Shown here: positions 1-6,033 of the stretch, one piece after another
Numbering within the stretch: position 1 is the first letter of the stretch
How the letters are laid out: each line of letters opens with the position of its first letter
Origin: DSUN01 sp035527715
GTDB lineage: Bacteria > Planctomycetota > PUPC01 > DSUN01
DNA: 9,392 nt
Assembly: GCA_035527715.1 (NCBI GenBank)
Contig: DATKZY010000223.1
Location: 1-9,392 of the forward strand
Direction: 5' to 3'
Translations under genes and position numbers: made by a program
The notes under the pieces: generated by a model
Seen by the model: the letters and a program-made list of their open reading frames with translations, nothing else
Databases searched by the model: none
Told to the model about the DNA's origin: nothing

Positions 1-101
1 CTCCGCCGCCCCCTTCGGGGGCTGGGTCTTCTTCTCGGACGCAAACCCACGGTTCCGCTTCGCTGCACCGTGGGCTGTACTCCGCCACGCCCTACGGGCG
101 T
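1..101. repeat. Array of alternating short palindromes at the left edge
   Basis: Three hairpins follow each other. Hairpin A1 pairs GCCCCC (8-13) with GGGGGC (17-22). Hairpin B pairs CCCACGGT (46-53) with ACCGTGGG (67-74) around a 13-nt loop. Hairpin A2 pairs ACGCCC (87-92) with GGGCGT (96-101). A1 and A2 are each preceded by CTCCGCC (1-7 and 80-86), so the unit has a 79-bp period and probably continues beyond the window. The array lies downstream of the minus-strand PP-loop gene and could also end its transcript. From memory, this style of alternating repeat is common between genes in planctomycete genomes; I could not check that here. Confidence 0.7.
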
Positions 102-116
102 TCACGTTGCACCCTT

Positions 117-144
117 GACCGTAGGAGATTACACGCACCCGACG
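117..144 (+). repeat. Left copy of a window-spanning inverted repeat
   Basis: The 28 bases here match the reverse complement of 9327-9354 at 26 positions, with an uninterrupted 18-bp identity (124-141 against 9330-9347). The core reads GGAGATTACACGCACCCG. The repeat lies 6 bp beyond the stop codon of the PP-loop gene. It may be a dispersed intergenic repeat, or one end of a larger segment covering almost the whole window. Confidence 0.75.
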
Positions 145-150
145 AGGGCG

Positions 151-1383
151 TCAGGACTCTCCCGAGGACTCTCCCGGGTCCCGGGCGGGCCGGCGGCTGG
201 CCCGCCTGGGTCGCACGAGGGCGAAGGCGTCGGAGGCGAGGCGCCGAAGCTCGCGGAAGGCCGCCTTGCGCGCGAGGCGGAGCCGGCTGCGCAGGACGGC
301 GTAGCCCAGGGCGCGGACCCACCCGGCGCCGGGCGCCGTGTGCCGGGCCAGCGCCAGAACCTGCTCGGTGAGGTACACGCTCTCCTCCGGCAGCCGGCGC
401 AGGCGGAGGATGTCGCGCGTCGTGACGTCGCGCTCGAAGCACTCGGGGAGGGGGAGCCCCAGGGCGCGGAAGGCGAGGATCGTGCGGGTGCACTTCCTGC
501 ATCTCCCGCAGTTGCGGTCGAGGCGCTCGCCGGCGTAGCACACGCGGAGGTGCCGCATGGCCTCCGGCCACTGGGCCAGCTCGCGGAGCTTGTCCGTCCG
601 CGTGAACAGCGCGCCGTCGCTGAGGACCCTCAAGGCGTTGCACGACATGAGGCCCTCGGTGAGTGGGCCGCTGGGGGTAGGCCCATGCCAGTCGGCCGCG
701 AACTCGTCGGCGACGAGGGCGGTCGAATACGCTTTCTGGAAGAGCGCGAGGCATGCGACGAGCGACACGGCCCAGGAGTCGGGCCACCGCTGGCGCAGCG
801 CGCGCAGGTTCGTGGCCACGGTGAGGAGGGGGAGCCCGACGCTGTCGAGCATGACCTTCGCCTTGGCGGCGGCCCCGGCGAAGTCCTCCTCGCGCTCCAG
901 GGGGATGTCGAAGCCGTGGACCATCATGGCCGCGTGGATGTCGCGCACCCGGCGCACGGCCCGCCCCGTGCGGTGGCGCCAGACGGTGAAGCTGGAGTCG
1001 ACGCCGCCCGAGAAGCCCACGACGGTGCCCCGCGGCTCCGCGGCCCAGGGCGGCTCCTCCTCGGCGTCGGCCGCCAACTCCACCGGCGTGTAGTGCCTCG
1101 GGCACCAGGCGTTCCACACGACCTGCAAGTCGCCGAGATTCCGCAGGAGCGACGGGGAGACGGTGCCGTGGACCCGCATCCCCACCCCGCGCCGCATGGC
1201 GGTGAAGAACAGGGCCAGCAGGAACGGGTCACAGGTGTCCCCCAGCAGGCCCGCGTGGGCCTGGGGCACGTCGAACCACAGCACGAAGCGCTCCCGGCCC
1301 GGGATCTCGATAGCCGCCTGGGCGCGAACCCGCCCGGCGTGCTCCGAGAGGCCCTCGGGCCAGACCTGCACCTCCGTTCCCAC
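151..1383 (-). CDS. PP-loop ATPase-family protein with QueC-like zinc site
   Basis: Predicted cytoplasmic protein of about 410 residues. Numbering here is from the upstream GTG at 1389. The PP-loop signature SGGVDSS (127-133) is the ATP-pyrophosphate-binding loop of enzymes that adenylate a substrate (QueC, asparagine synthetase and tRNA thiolases are known members). A C-terminal cluster, CYAG (284-287) followed by NCGRCRKCTR (293-302), matches the CY.G...CG.C..C..R zinc site of QueC, 7-cyano-7-deazaguanine synthase. It is nevertheless unlikely to be a standard QueC: about 120 residues precede the PP-loop, the tail is arginine-rich, and no other queuosine genes are nearby. It lies 30 bp downstream of the pyruvyl transferase-like gene, which suggests a role in surface-polysaccharide or nucleotide-sugar modification. 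The substrate is unknown. Start: AAGGAG at 1392-1397 is 8 nt from the GTG at 1383 but only 2 nt from the GTG at 1389, so 1383 is preferred. The gene ends with a 12-bp tandem duplication encoding GESSGES. Confidence 0.8.
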   Translation of the reverse strand: MGTEVQVWPEGLSEHAGRVRAQAAIEIPGRERFVLWFDVPQAHAGLLGDTCDPFLLALFFTAMRRGVGMRVHGTVSPSLLRNLGDLQVVWNAWCPRHYTPVELAADAEEEPPWAAEPRGTVVGFSGGVDSSFTVWRHRTGRAVRRVRDIHAAMMVHGFDIPLEREEDFAGAAAKAKVMLDSVGLPLLTVATNLRALRQRWPDSWAVSLVACLALFQKAYSTALVADEFAADWHGPTPSGPLTEGLMSCNALRVLSDGALFTRTDKLRELAQWPEAMRHLRVCYAGERLDRNCGRCRKCTRTILAFRALGLPLPECFERDVTTRDILRLRRLPEESVYLTEQVLALARHTAPGAGWVRALGYAVLRSRLRLARKAAFRELRRLASDAFALVRPRRASRRPARDPGESSGES

Positions 1384-1391
1384 GGGCACAG

Positions 1392-1397
1392 CTCCTT
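1392..1397 (-). promoter_or_regulatory. Ribosome binding site deciding the PP-loop gene start
   Basis: On the minus strand this reads AAGGAG. It is 8 nt from the GTG at 1383 and 2 nt from the GTG at 1389, so the inner start is favoured. It lies in the 30-bp gap after the stop of the upstream gene. Confidence 0.6.
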
Positions 1398-1413
1398 CGG
1401 CACACGGGTCGGC

Positions 1414-2559
1414 TCAGCGCCACAGGCTCAGGAGGCCGTGCAGCGCCTCCTGAGCCCCGTCGGTGGCGTCGAGATTCGGATCAACCACCCTCGTCGTCCG
1501 CGGGACGGCCTCGCGGACGCTCTCCATCTTCGCCCGGTAGTAGGCGCCCGACGCGACGGCGACACAGGGCAGGCCGAATGCGCCGGCGACCACGGCCGCG
1601 TGGAACCGGGTCGTCGCGATCGCGTCGCACGCGAGCAGGCGCTCGACCGCCTCTTGCGGGTCCGGGCGAGGCGGCTCGACGCGGCGTGCCTCCAGGCCCG
1701 CGCGCTCGAATGCCTCGCAGGTGGTGCGATAGTCGGCCGCGCAGTCGGTGTGGAAGCAGAACCCGCGCAGGCTGGCCTGGGGCATCTCCCGATGGAGCCC
1801 TCGGAGGAAATCCACCCACCAGGCCTGCACCCGCGTCGGCGCCTCGCTGCCGTGCTGGCGGTGGGCGCACACCCCGACCGTCAGGGGCTGCCCCTCGGCG
1901 CGCGCGCGGGTCGCGGCCAGCGTGGGGTAGAGCTCGCGGACGCGGAAGCCATCGTCGGGGCGCTGGTCGGCGGGGATCGCGTGCCGGCGGCAGAAGGCGG
2001 CGGAGCCGGCGTCGCGCACCGTAACCCGTGCGCCGCGGAGGGCCTCGGCGACCAGGGCCTCGCCCGCGCGGGACCGGAACGGCCCGATCCCGAGCGGCGC
2101 AGTCTCCACGGCCAGGCCAAGCTGCCGCGCGGCCAGGAGCGGCATCACGGCGCGCTCGAGATCGAACAGGTCGGTCAGGTATCCGCCTCCCGCGAGGTAC
2201 AGGCGGTCCGCTCGCCCGAGCGCTTCGACCCACTCTGCGCGGCCGCCCGCGCGGTCGCTCATCTGCTCGTCGAGGCTGTAGCGGAACCGCCAGCGGTCGC
2301 CGGGCACGAGCGGGCCGAGATGTCGGGCCAGCGCGCGGATTCTCCGCGAAAGCCACGAGGGGCGGCGCAGCCGGTAGAGCACCGCCTGTGCCTGGGGGAA
2401 GAGCCGGGTCGTCAGGTCGGGGTCAGGACTCAGCACGGCCACCGCGTGCGCACTCCCTTGCGAGCAGTCGTGAATGGCCGCCGCCAGGGCCAGCCAGTCG
2501 CCCGTGTTGCCGCGCCCGTATCCGCCCCAGACCACGGGGCTGAGTCCTGATTGCTCCAC
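1414..2559 (-). CDS. Polysaccharide pyruvyl transferase family protein
   Basis: Predicted cytoplasmic enzyme of about 381 residues, resembling the CsaB/WcaK polysaccharide pyruvyl transferase family. Members transfer a ketal-linked pyruvate from phosphoenolpyruvate to cell-surface glycans. Numbering is from the upstream ATG at 2643. The N-terminal motif GGYGRGNTGD (40-49) fits the family's glycine-rich opening. LYLAGGGYLTDLF (148-160) is the central GGG strand, VTVRD (207-211) and DDGFR (230-234) follow, and ATTRFHAAVVAGAFGLPCVA (343-362) is the conserved histidine-containing C-terminal segment. It is the first gene of a two-gene operon with the PP-loop protein, so the pair probably modifies a surface polysaccharide. 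Start: an ATG at 2643 would give 409 residues, but it lies inside a RAYT-associated repeat and upstream of the predicted promoter. GTG at 2559 has a GAGG ribosome binding site 6 nt upstream and starts 10 residues before the conserved motif. Confidence 0.82.
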   Translation of the reverse strand: MEQSGLSPVVWGGYGRGNTGDWLALAAAIHDCSQGSAHAVAVLSPDPDLTTRLFPQAQAVLYRLRRPSWLSRRIRALARHLGPLVPGDRWRFRYSLDEQMSDRAGGRAEWVEALGRADRLYLAGGGYLTDLFDLERAVMPLLAARQLGLAVETAPLGIGPFRSRAGEALVAEALRGARVTVRDAGSAAFCRRHAIPADQRPDDGFRVRELYPTLAATRARAEGQPLTVGVCAHRQHGSEAPTRVQAWWVDFLRGLHREMPQASLRGFCFHTDCAADYRTTCEAFERAGLEARRVEPPRPDPQEAVERLLACDAIATTRFHAAVVAGAFGLPCVAVASGAYYRAKMESVREAVPRTTRVVDPNLDATDGAQEALHGLLSLWR

Positions 2560-2565
2560 GCGCCA

Positions 2566-2569
2566 CCTC
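2566..2569 (-). promoter_or_regulatory. Ribosome binding site deciding the pyruvyl transferase start
   Basis: GAGG on the minus strand lies 6 nt from the GTG at 2557-2559. The longer alternative start at 2643 has no comparable site and is encoded within a mobile-element repeat. Confidence 0.5.
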
Positions 2570-2589
2570 GCGGCCTCCCCTGTCCTGCC

Positions 2590-2618
2590 ATTGTAGGCGC
2601 CCGCCGTGGCAAACACAA
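2590..2618 (-). promoter_or_regulatory. Sigma70-like promoter of the pyruvyl transferase/PP-loop operon
   Basis: On the minus strand, TTGTGT (2618-2613) and TACAAT (2595-2590) are separated by exactly 17 nt. The -10 box matches consensus at 5 of 6 positions; the -35 box is weak (3 of 6). A transcript starting near 2583 would leave a leader of about 24 nt before the GTG at 2559, consistent with that start. Confidence 0.5.
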
Positions 2619-2625
2619 GGGTGCC

Positions 2626-2655
2626 GATAATGGGGACAGTCACCTATTATTTATA
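2626..2655 (+). repeat. RAYT left repeat, copy 1
   Basis: A 30-bp sequence identical to 2672-2701, 46 bp away. It contains the imperfect palindrome GGGGACAGTCACC (2632-2644), which has one G-A mismatch in the arms, like the bulged stems typical of REP sequences. Confidence 0.85.
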
Positions 2656-2671
2656 CGATAATGGATAATGG

Positions 2672-2701
2672 GATAATGGGGACAGTCACCTATTATTTAT
2701 A
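2672..2701 (+). repeat. RAYT left repeat, copy 2
   Basis: Exact duplicate of 2626-2655 in the same orientation. The 16 bp between the copies contain two more GATAATG heptamers (2657 and 2664), so the heptamer that opens each repeat occurs four times here. This suggests slippage or unequal copying of the repeat head. Confidence 0.85.
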
Positions 2702-2713
2702 TGCCCATTCTGG

Positions 2714-2742
2714 TTGATAAACAGCGATTTCCATGCTAGCAT
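2714..2742 (+). promoter_or_regulatory. Promoter of the RAYT transposase, probably giving a leaderless mRNA
   Basis: TTGATA (2714-2719) and TAGCAT (2737-2742) are separated by exactly 17 nt. Transcription would begin about 7 nt after the -10 box, which is the A of the ATG at 2749. No Shine-Dalgarno sequence is visible. The -10 box lies inside the perfect 10-bp palindrome ATGCTAGCAT (2733-2742), a possible operator. Confidence 0.45.
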
Positions 2743-2748
2743 TGTGCC

Positions 2749-3444
2749 ATGCCACGCGTCGCCCGCATCGTGATTCCCGGGATCCCGCACCACGTCTACC
2801 AGCGCGGGAACAACCGCCAGGACGTCTTCTTCACCGACGACGATCGCGAGCTGTACCTCGACCTCCTCGCGCGGGAGGCGGGCCGCCACGGCCTCCAAGT
2901 CCTCGGCTACTGCCTGATGACCAACCACGTCCACCTCATCGCCGTGCCCGCGGCCGACGACTCGCTGGCGAAGGCCGTGGGCCGCACCCACGTGGTCTAT
3001 AGCCAGGCGATCAATCGCCTCCACGGGCGGGTCGGGCACCTGTGGCAGGGGCGGTTCGGCTCCTGCGCGCTCGACGAGCGGCACCTGGTCGTGGCTATGG
3101 CGTACATCGAGCGGAACCCCGTGCGCGCGGGGATTTGTCGCCTGCCCTGGACGTATCGCTGGTCGAGCGCGGCGCCCCACGCGGGCACGGCGCCCGGCGG
3201 CGGGCCGCTGGACCTCGCGGCCTGGCGGCAGCACTGGCCGCCCGATGTCTGGAGGGAGCTGCTCCGCGGCCGCGAGGACGCCGACGCGACCGACGCGCTC
3301 CGCCGCAGCACAACTCGCGGCCGGCCCCTCGGCGCCGACACCTTCCTGAGCAAGCTGGAGGCCCGCCTCGGCCGTCGCCTGCGGCCGTTTCCGGTCGGAA
3401 GGCCGAGAAAGAGGCGGGAAAGCAATTGCATGGGCATGGAATAA
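2749..3444 (+). CDS. REP-associated tyrosine transposase (Y1/HUH family)
   Basis: Full-length protein of 231 residues. The family cuts and joins single-stranded DNA through a phosphotyrosine intermediate. The HUH metal-binding motif is HVH (60-62) within CLMTNHVHLI. The likely catalytic tyrosine is Y84 in VVYSQAINR. GHLWQGRF (96-103), YIERNPVRAG (119-128) and YRWSSAAPH (136-144) are conserved blocks of this subgroup. The C-terminus carries LGRRLRP and GRPRK, a basic tail typical of RAYTs from planctomycetes and deltaproteobacteria as I recall them. All key residues are present, so the enzyme may be functional. The TAA stop (3442-3444) lies inside the right-end repeat. Start: ATG 2749 gives the usual N-terminus of MPR followed by hydrophobic residues; there is no ribosome binding site. 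Confidence 0.93.
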   Translation: MPRVARIVIPGIPHHVYQRGNNRQDVFFTDDDRELYLDLLAREAGRHGLQVLGYCLMTNHVHLIAVPAADDSLAKAVGRTHVVYSQAINRLHGRVGHLWQGRFGSCALDERHLVVAMAYIERNPVRAGICRLPWTYRWSSAAPHAGTAPGGGPLDLAAWRQHWPPDVWRELLRGREDADATDALRRSTTRGRPLGADTFLSKLEARLGRRLRPFPVGRPRKRRESNCMGME

Positions 3445-3463
3445 TAGGTGCCTGTCCCTATTT
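3440..3463 (-). repeat. RAYT right repeat (inverted, diverged copy)
   Basis: Read on the minus strand, this is the third copy of the RAYT repeat, with 18 of 20 core bases matching the left copies. The changes weaken the internal palindrome. It overlaps the last codon and stop of the transposase gene and ends 5 bp before the -35 box of the next operon. Confidence 0.75.
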
Positions 3464-3468
3464 AGGTG

Positions 3469-3496
3469 GGAACCCGCTGGCGGTGGGCGCGTCTAA
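3469..3496 (+). promoter_or_regulatory. ECF-sigma-type promoter of the secreted-protein operon
   Basis: GGAAC (3469-3473), 16 nt of spacer, then CGTCTAA (3490-3496) fits the general extracytoplasmic-function sigma promoter: an AAC-containing -35 and a CGTC-type -10. Transcription would start near 3503. It precedes three genes for exported proteins, which fits envelope-responsive control. No sigma or anti-sigma gene is in the window. Confidence 0.5.
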
Positions 3497-3555
3497 CATG
3501 CTAAGGGGGAGTGTGGCCAGGCCGGAAACCTGTCACCTTCGGCGGGGTACCAGAC

Positions 3556-5994
3556 ATGGCGAGCGGAGTGGCTTGCGGGCGGCGGGGTGCTGCTTCACAA
3601 CATCTGTTCCCCCAATTAGTTAGGGTCGCTGGCGCTGTTGTTCTCGTGGCCAATGCAGCGCTGGCCGCGACCAGCCAGGGCCAGGCAGAGGTCCGCGGGA
3701 AAGCGCTCTCGACCTCGGGCCAACCCGTTGCCGGGGTGAAGGTTACGCTCACCTACCAGATGCCCGACGCGCCGAAGGAGTCCTGGTCGGCAACGACTTC
3801 GGCCGGGGGGACGTTCAGCCTCAAGATCCCAGGGAACAAGAGCTTGGGTCTGGCCATCGAGGCGCCGCCGGGGGGCAAGCTGGCCCCCTGCGCCGTCCAC
3901 GCAGCCGGCTCGCTGAGGGTGAGCCCGGGCCAGGTGCAAGAGGTGACGATCTTCCTGGCGCCCGCCACAGCGAGGCTGGCCGGCACGGTGACGGATCCCG
4001 ACAAGCGTCCGATCGCGGGCGCCCAAGTCGCCCTGGCCCCCGCCCAGCATGCCGCGTGGTTTTCGTGCTCCGTAACCACTGACAAGGCGGGAAGATACGA
4101 GAGTCCAGCGCTGGCGCCGGGCAGCTATGTCGTCCGCAGCGTCGAGCCGCCGGCCGGCACGGGCTACGTGCGCCTCTCGACCTGGAAGCCTGGCGGCGTG
4201 CGCGCCGTGAATCTGGGCGATGGGCGGACGGCGACCGAGGATTTCGTGCTGCCGCGCGGCGCCCGGCTGACGGGTCGGGTGCTCGACGAGGCGGGCAAGC
4301 CGCTGGCGGGCGCACAGGTCTCCTGCCGCCTCGACGCCGCGACGGAGGTGGGCAAACGCTCCGTTTACCAGATGTCGGGCCAGTGGTACCGCGGTGAGGC
4401 AACCACTAATGCAGCAGGCGCTTACAGCCTCGGCGGCCTGACGCAGGAGACCTACTGCGTGGAGGTGCGGCCACCGGAGGGCAAGGAGCTGGCCCCGGCG
4501 GCGGTGCGAGGCGTCAATGCCCCGGAGGAGGGTGACGTAAAGCTCCAGGATGTAACGCTTTACAAAGGCGGCACACTCGTCGGCAAGGTGTTGGGGGCCG
4601 ACGGCAAGCCGGTCGAGGGGGCGGAGGTGGCGTTCAGCCTGCCCCTCGGCTGGCGAGGCACGCGAGTGACTGGCAAGACCGACGCGGCGGGGAAGGTGGA
4701 GTTCCGCGGCCTGGCCTCCGGCCAGTACACGATGACGGTGCAGCCGCCCGAGGGCTCGGTGTCGTGCCAGAAGCAGTTCGACGACGTGCGCGCCCTCAGC
4801 GGCCTGACGCTCGAGCAGACGCTCAAGTTGCCCGAGGGCGCGAAGGTGACGGGCACAGTGACCGGCCCCGACGGGAAGCCGGTGGCGGGGGCCACGGTGA
4901 TGGCCAGCTACGGCTACGCCTCGCGGGCGAAGGGGACGACGGACGCGCAGGGGCGCTACGTGGTAGCGGGCCTCGCGCCGCCGGCCAAGCTCGGGCCGCC
5001 GCAGCGCTACGGGCCGCAGAACCAGGTCACCGCCGTCGCGCCCGCCGAGGCCCTCACGCTGGCGACGAGCAGCGTGCCGCTGCCCCTCATCCCACTCGGC
5101 GGGTCGGCGAAGCTCGACATCACGCTGAAGCCGGGCGTGGCGATCACAGGGCGCGTCACGGGGCCGGGCGGCACGCCCGTGGCCAGCGCCCAGGTGGGCG
5201 TCTACCGCTACACGCGCGGGTCCATTCAGGGCTTCGGCTCGGTGTTCACCGACGAGCAGGGGCGCTATACCATCGGCCACCTGCTGGAGACGGCCATGTC
5301 GGTGACCGTGGACCCGCCCGAGGGCTTGAAGCTCCTGCGAAAGGCGGTCGCCGAGAAGCGCTTCGAGCCGGGCAAGCTCTCGACCGTGGACGTGGCGCTG
5401 GAGACGGGGGCGACCCTGGTGGGCGAGGTCGTGACCTCGAAGGGCAAGCCGGTGGTGGGCGCCCAGGTGCGCGTCCAGGCGACGACCGGGCAGTACCCCC
5501 GGGCGAACCGCGTAGCGATGAGCGGGGTGGGCGGCGCCTTCCGCGCGGAGGCCCTGCCGCCCGGCCCCTACGAAATCCACTGCACGCCGCCCGACGCCAC
5601 GCTCCGCGCCAAGCCCACGACCTTCACCATCCAGGGCAAGGGCGAGGAGAGGACCAAAGTCGTCCTCTACCTCACCGGCTCGCTGACAGGCACAGTGCGG
5701 GACGGCAAGGGGAACGCGCTCGGGCGCGGCGCGTGCTGGCTCTCGCTCCAGTCGAAGGAGGCGGGCCCCCAGGCCCAACAGGCGGGCGCGGGGCACCTGG
5801 ATGAGCAGGGCCGCTACACGATCGGCGGCCTGCCGCCCGGCGCCTACACGGTCCGCGTGAGCCTCGGGCGGGCAGGGCAGGAGAAGAAGCTCATGTCCCC
5901 CGCCCCCGCCGAGATCGTGATCGAGGAGGGGAAGGAGACCAAGCACGACGTCACGGTGCCCTACGGCCCCGAGGGCAAGGCGACCAAGTTCTAG
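3556..5994 (+). CDS. Secreted protein of eight carboxypeptidase-regulatory-like domains
   Basis: Predicted exported, rod-like protein of 812 residues. Numbering is from an upstream GTG at 3511. A signal peptide is visible: arginines at 24-25, hydrophobic stretch 38-52, cleavage likely after ALA (50-52). Eight transthyretin-like beta-sandwich domains follow, starting near residues 59, 156, 253, 356, 446, 545, 636 and 725. Each opens with a motif of the type LTGRV..G.P.AGAQV, continues with D..GRY.I.GL.PG.Y.V, and most contain PPEG or a variant. A linker such as LPRGARLTG joins each domain to the next. No enzyme domain, membrane anchor or sorting signal is seen. Such domains are known as structural or carbohydrate- and protein-binding modules in surface proteins. 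First gene of an operon with a serpin and a DUF4424-like gene. Start: ATG 3556 has GGGG 8 nt upstream and gives a compact signal peptide. GTG 3511 is possible, but the purine run abuts it. Confidence 0.85.
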   Translation: MASGVACGRRGAASQHLFPQLVRVAGAVVLVANAALAATSQGQAEVRGKALSTSGQPVAGVKVTLTYQMPDAPKESWSATTSAGGTFSLKIPGNKSLGLAIEAPPGGKLAPCAVHAAGSLRVSPGQVQEVTIFLAPATARLAGTVTDPDKRPIAGAQVALAPAQHAAWFSCSVTTDKAGRYESPALAPGSYVVRSVEPPAGTGYVRLSTWKPGGVRAVNLGDGRTATEDFVLPRGARLTGRVLDEAGKPLAGAQVSCRLDAATEVGKRSVYQMSGQWYRGEATTNAAGAYSLGGLTQETYCVEVRPPEGKELAPAAVRGVNAPEEGDVKLQDVTLYKGGTLVGKVLGADGKPVEGAEVAFSLPLGWRGTRVTGKTDAAGKVEFRGLASGQYTMTVQPPEGSVSCQKQFDDVRALSGLTLEQTLKLPEGAKVTGTVTGPDGKPVAGATVMASYGYASRAKGTTDAQGRYVVAGLAPPAKLGPPQRYGPQNQVTAVAPAEALTLATSSVPLPLIPLGGSAKLDITLKPGVAITGRVTGPGGTPVASAQVGVYRYTRGSIQGFGSVFTDEQGRYTIGHLLETAMSVTVDPPEGLKLLRKAVAEKRFEPGKLSTVDVALETGATLVGEVVTSKGKPVVGAQVRVQATTGQYPRANRVAMSGVGGAFRAEALPPGPYEIHCTPPDATLRAKPTTFTIQGKGEERTKVVLYLTGSLTGTVRDGKGNALGRGACWLSLQSKEAGPQAQQAGAGHLDEQGRYTIGGLPPGAYTVRVSLGRAGQEKKLMSPAPAEIVIEEGKETKHDVTVPYGPEGKATKF

Positions 5995-6019
5995 CCCGCA
6001 CTACGGACACGGACTCTCT

Positions 6020-6025
6020 AGGAGG
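6020..6025 (+). promoter_or_regulatory. Strong ribosome binding site of the serpin gene
   Basis: AGGAGG lies 8 nt from the ATG at 6034, in a 39-bp gap. It is part of a leader shared with the next gene: ACTCTCT before it and GCGGC plus ATGAGGAC after it recur at 7383-7414. Confidence 0.8.
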
Positions 6026-6033
6026 ATGCGGCC

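Larger units (their letters stand above)
2626..3463 (+). mobile_element. RAYT element (REP-associated Y1 transposase with REP-like ends)
   Basis: The single transposase gene is bounded by related sequences facing inward. The left side has two identical 30-bp repeats (2626-2655 and 2672-2701). The right side has one inverted, diverged copy (3440-3463). The 20-base left core starting GGGGACAGTCACC matches the inward-read right copy at 18 of 20 positions. Flanking gene promoters lie just outside both ends. RAYTs are known to be single-copy, domesticated-looking relatives of IS200/IS605 transposases that act on REP-type palindromes, so this may be a resident element rather than an active insertion sequence. 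Exact borders are inferred. Confidence 0.7.

Noticed and set aside
153..176. 12-bp tandem repeat AGGACTCTCCCG
   Set aside because: It lies at the very end of the PP-loop gene and simply duplicates four codons; no sign of function.
184..206. 8-bp stem GGCGGGCC/GGCCCGCC
   Set aside because: Within coding sequence at very high GC, where such stems are expected by chance.
70..2550. 826-codon open frame on the plus strand
   Set aside because: It lies antisense to two recognisable genes and is low-complexity (Arg, Gly, Ala and Pro-rich). It results from few stop codons in high-GC DNA.
3616..5946. 776-codon open frame on the minus strand
   Set aside because: Antisense shadow of the eight-domain repeat protein; no family motif, and His and Arg rich as expected for a shadow frame.
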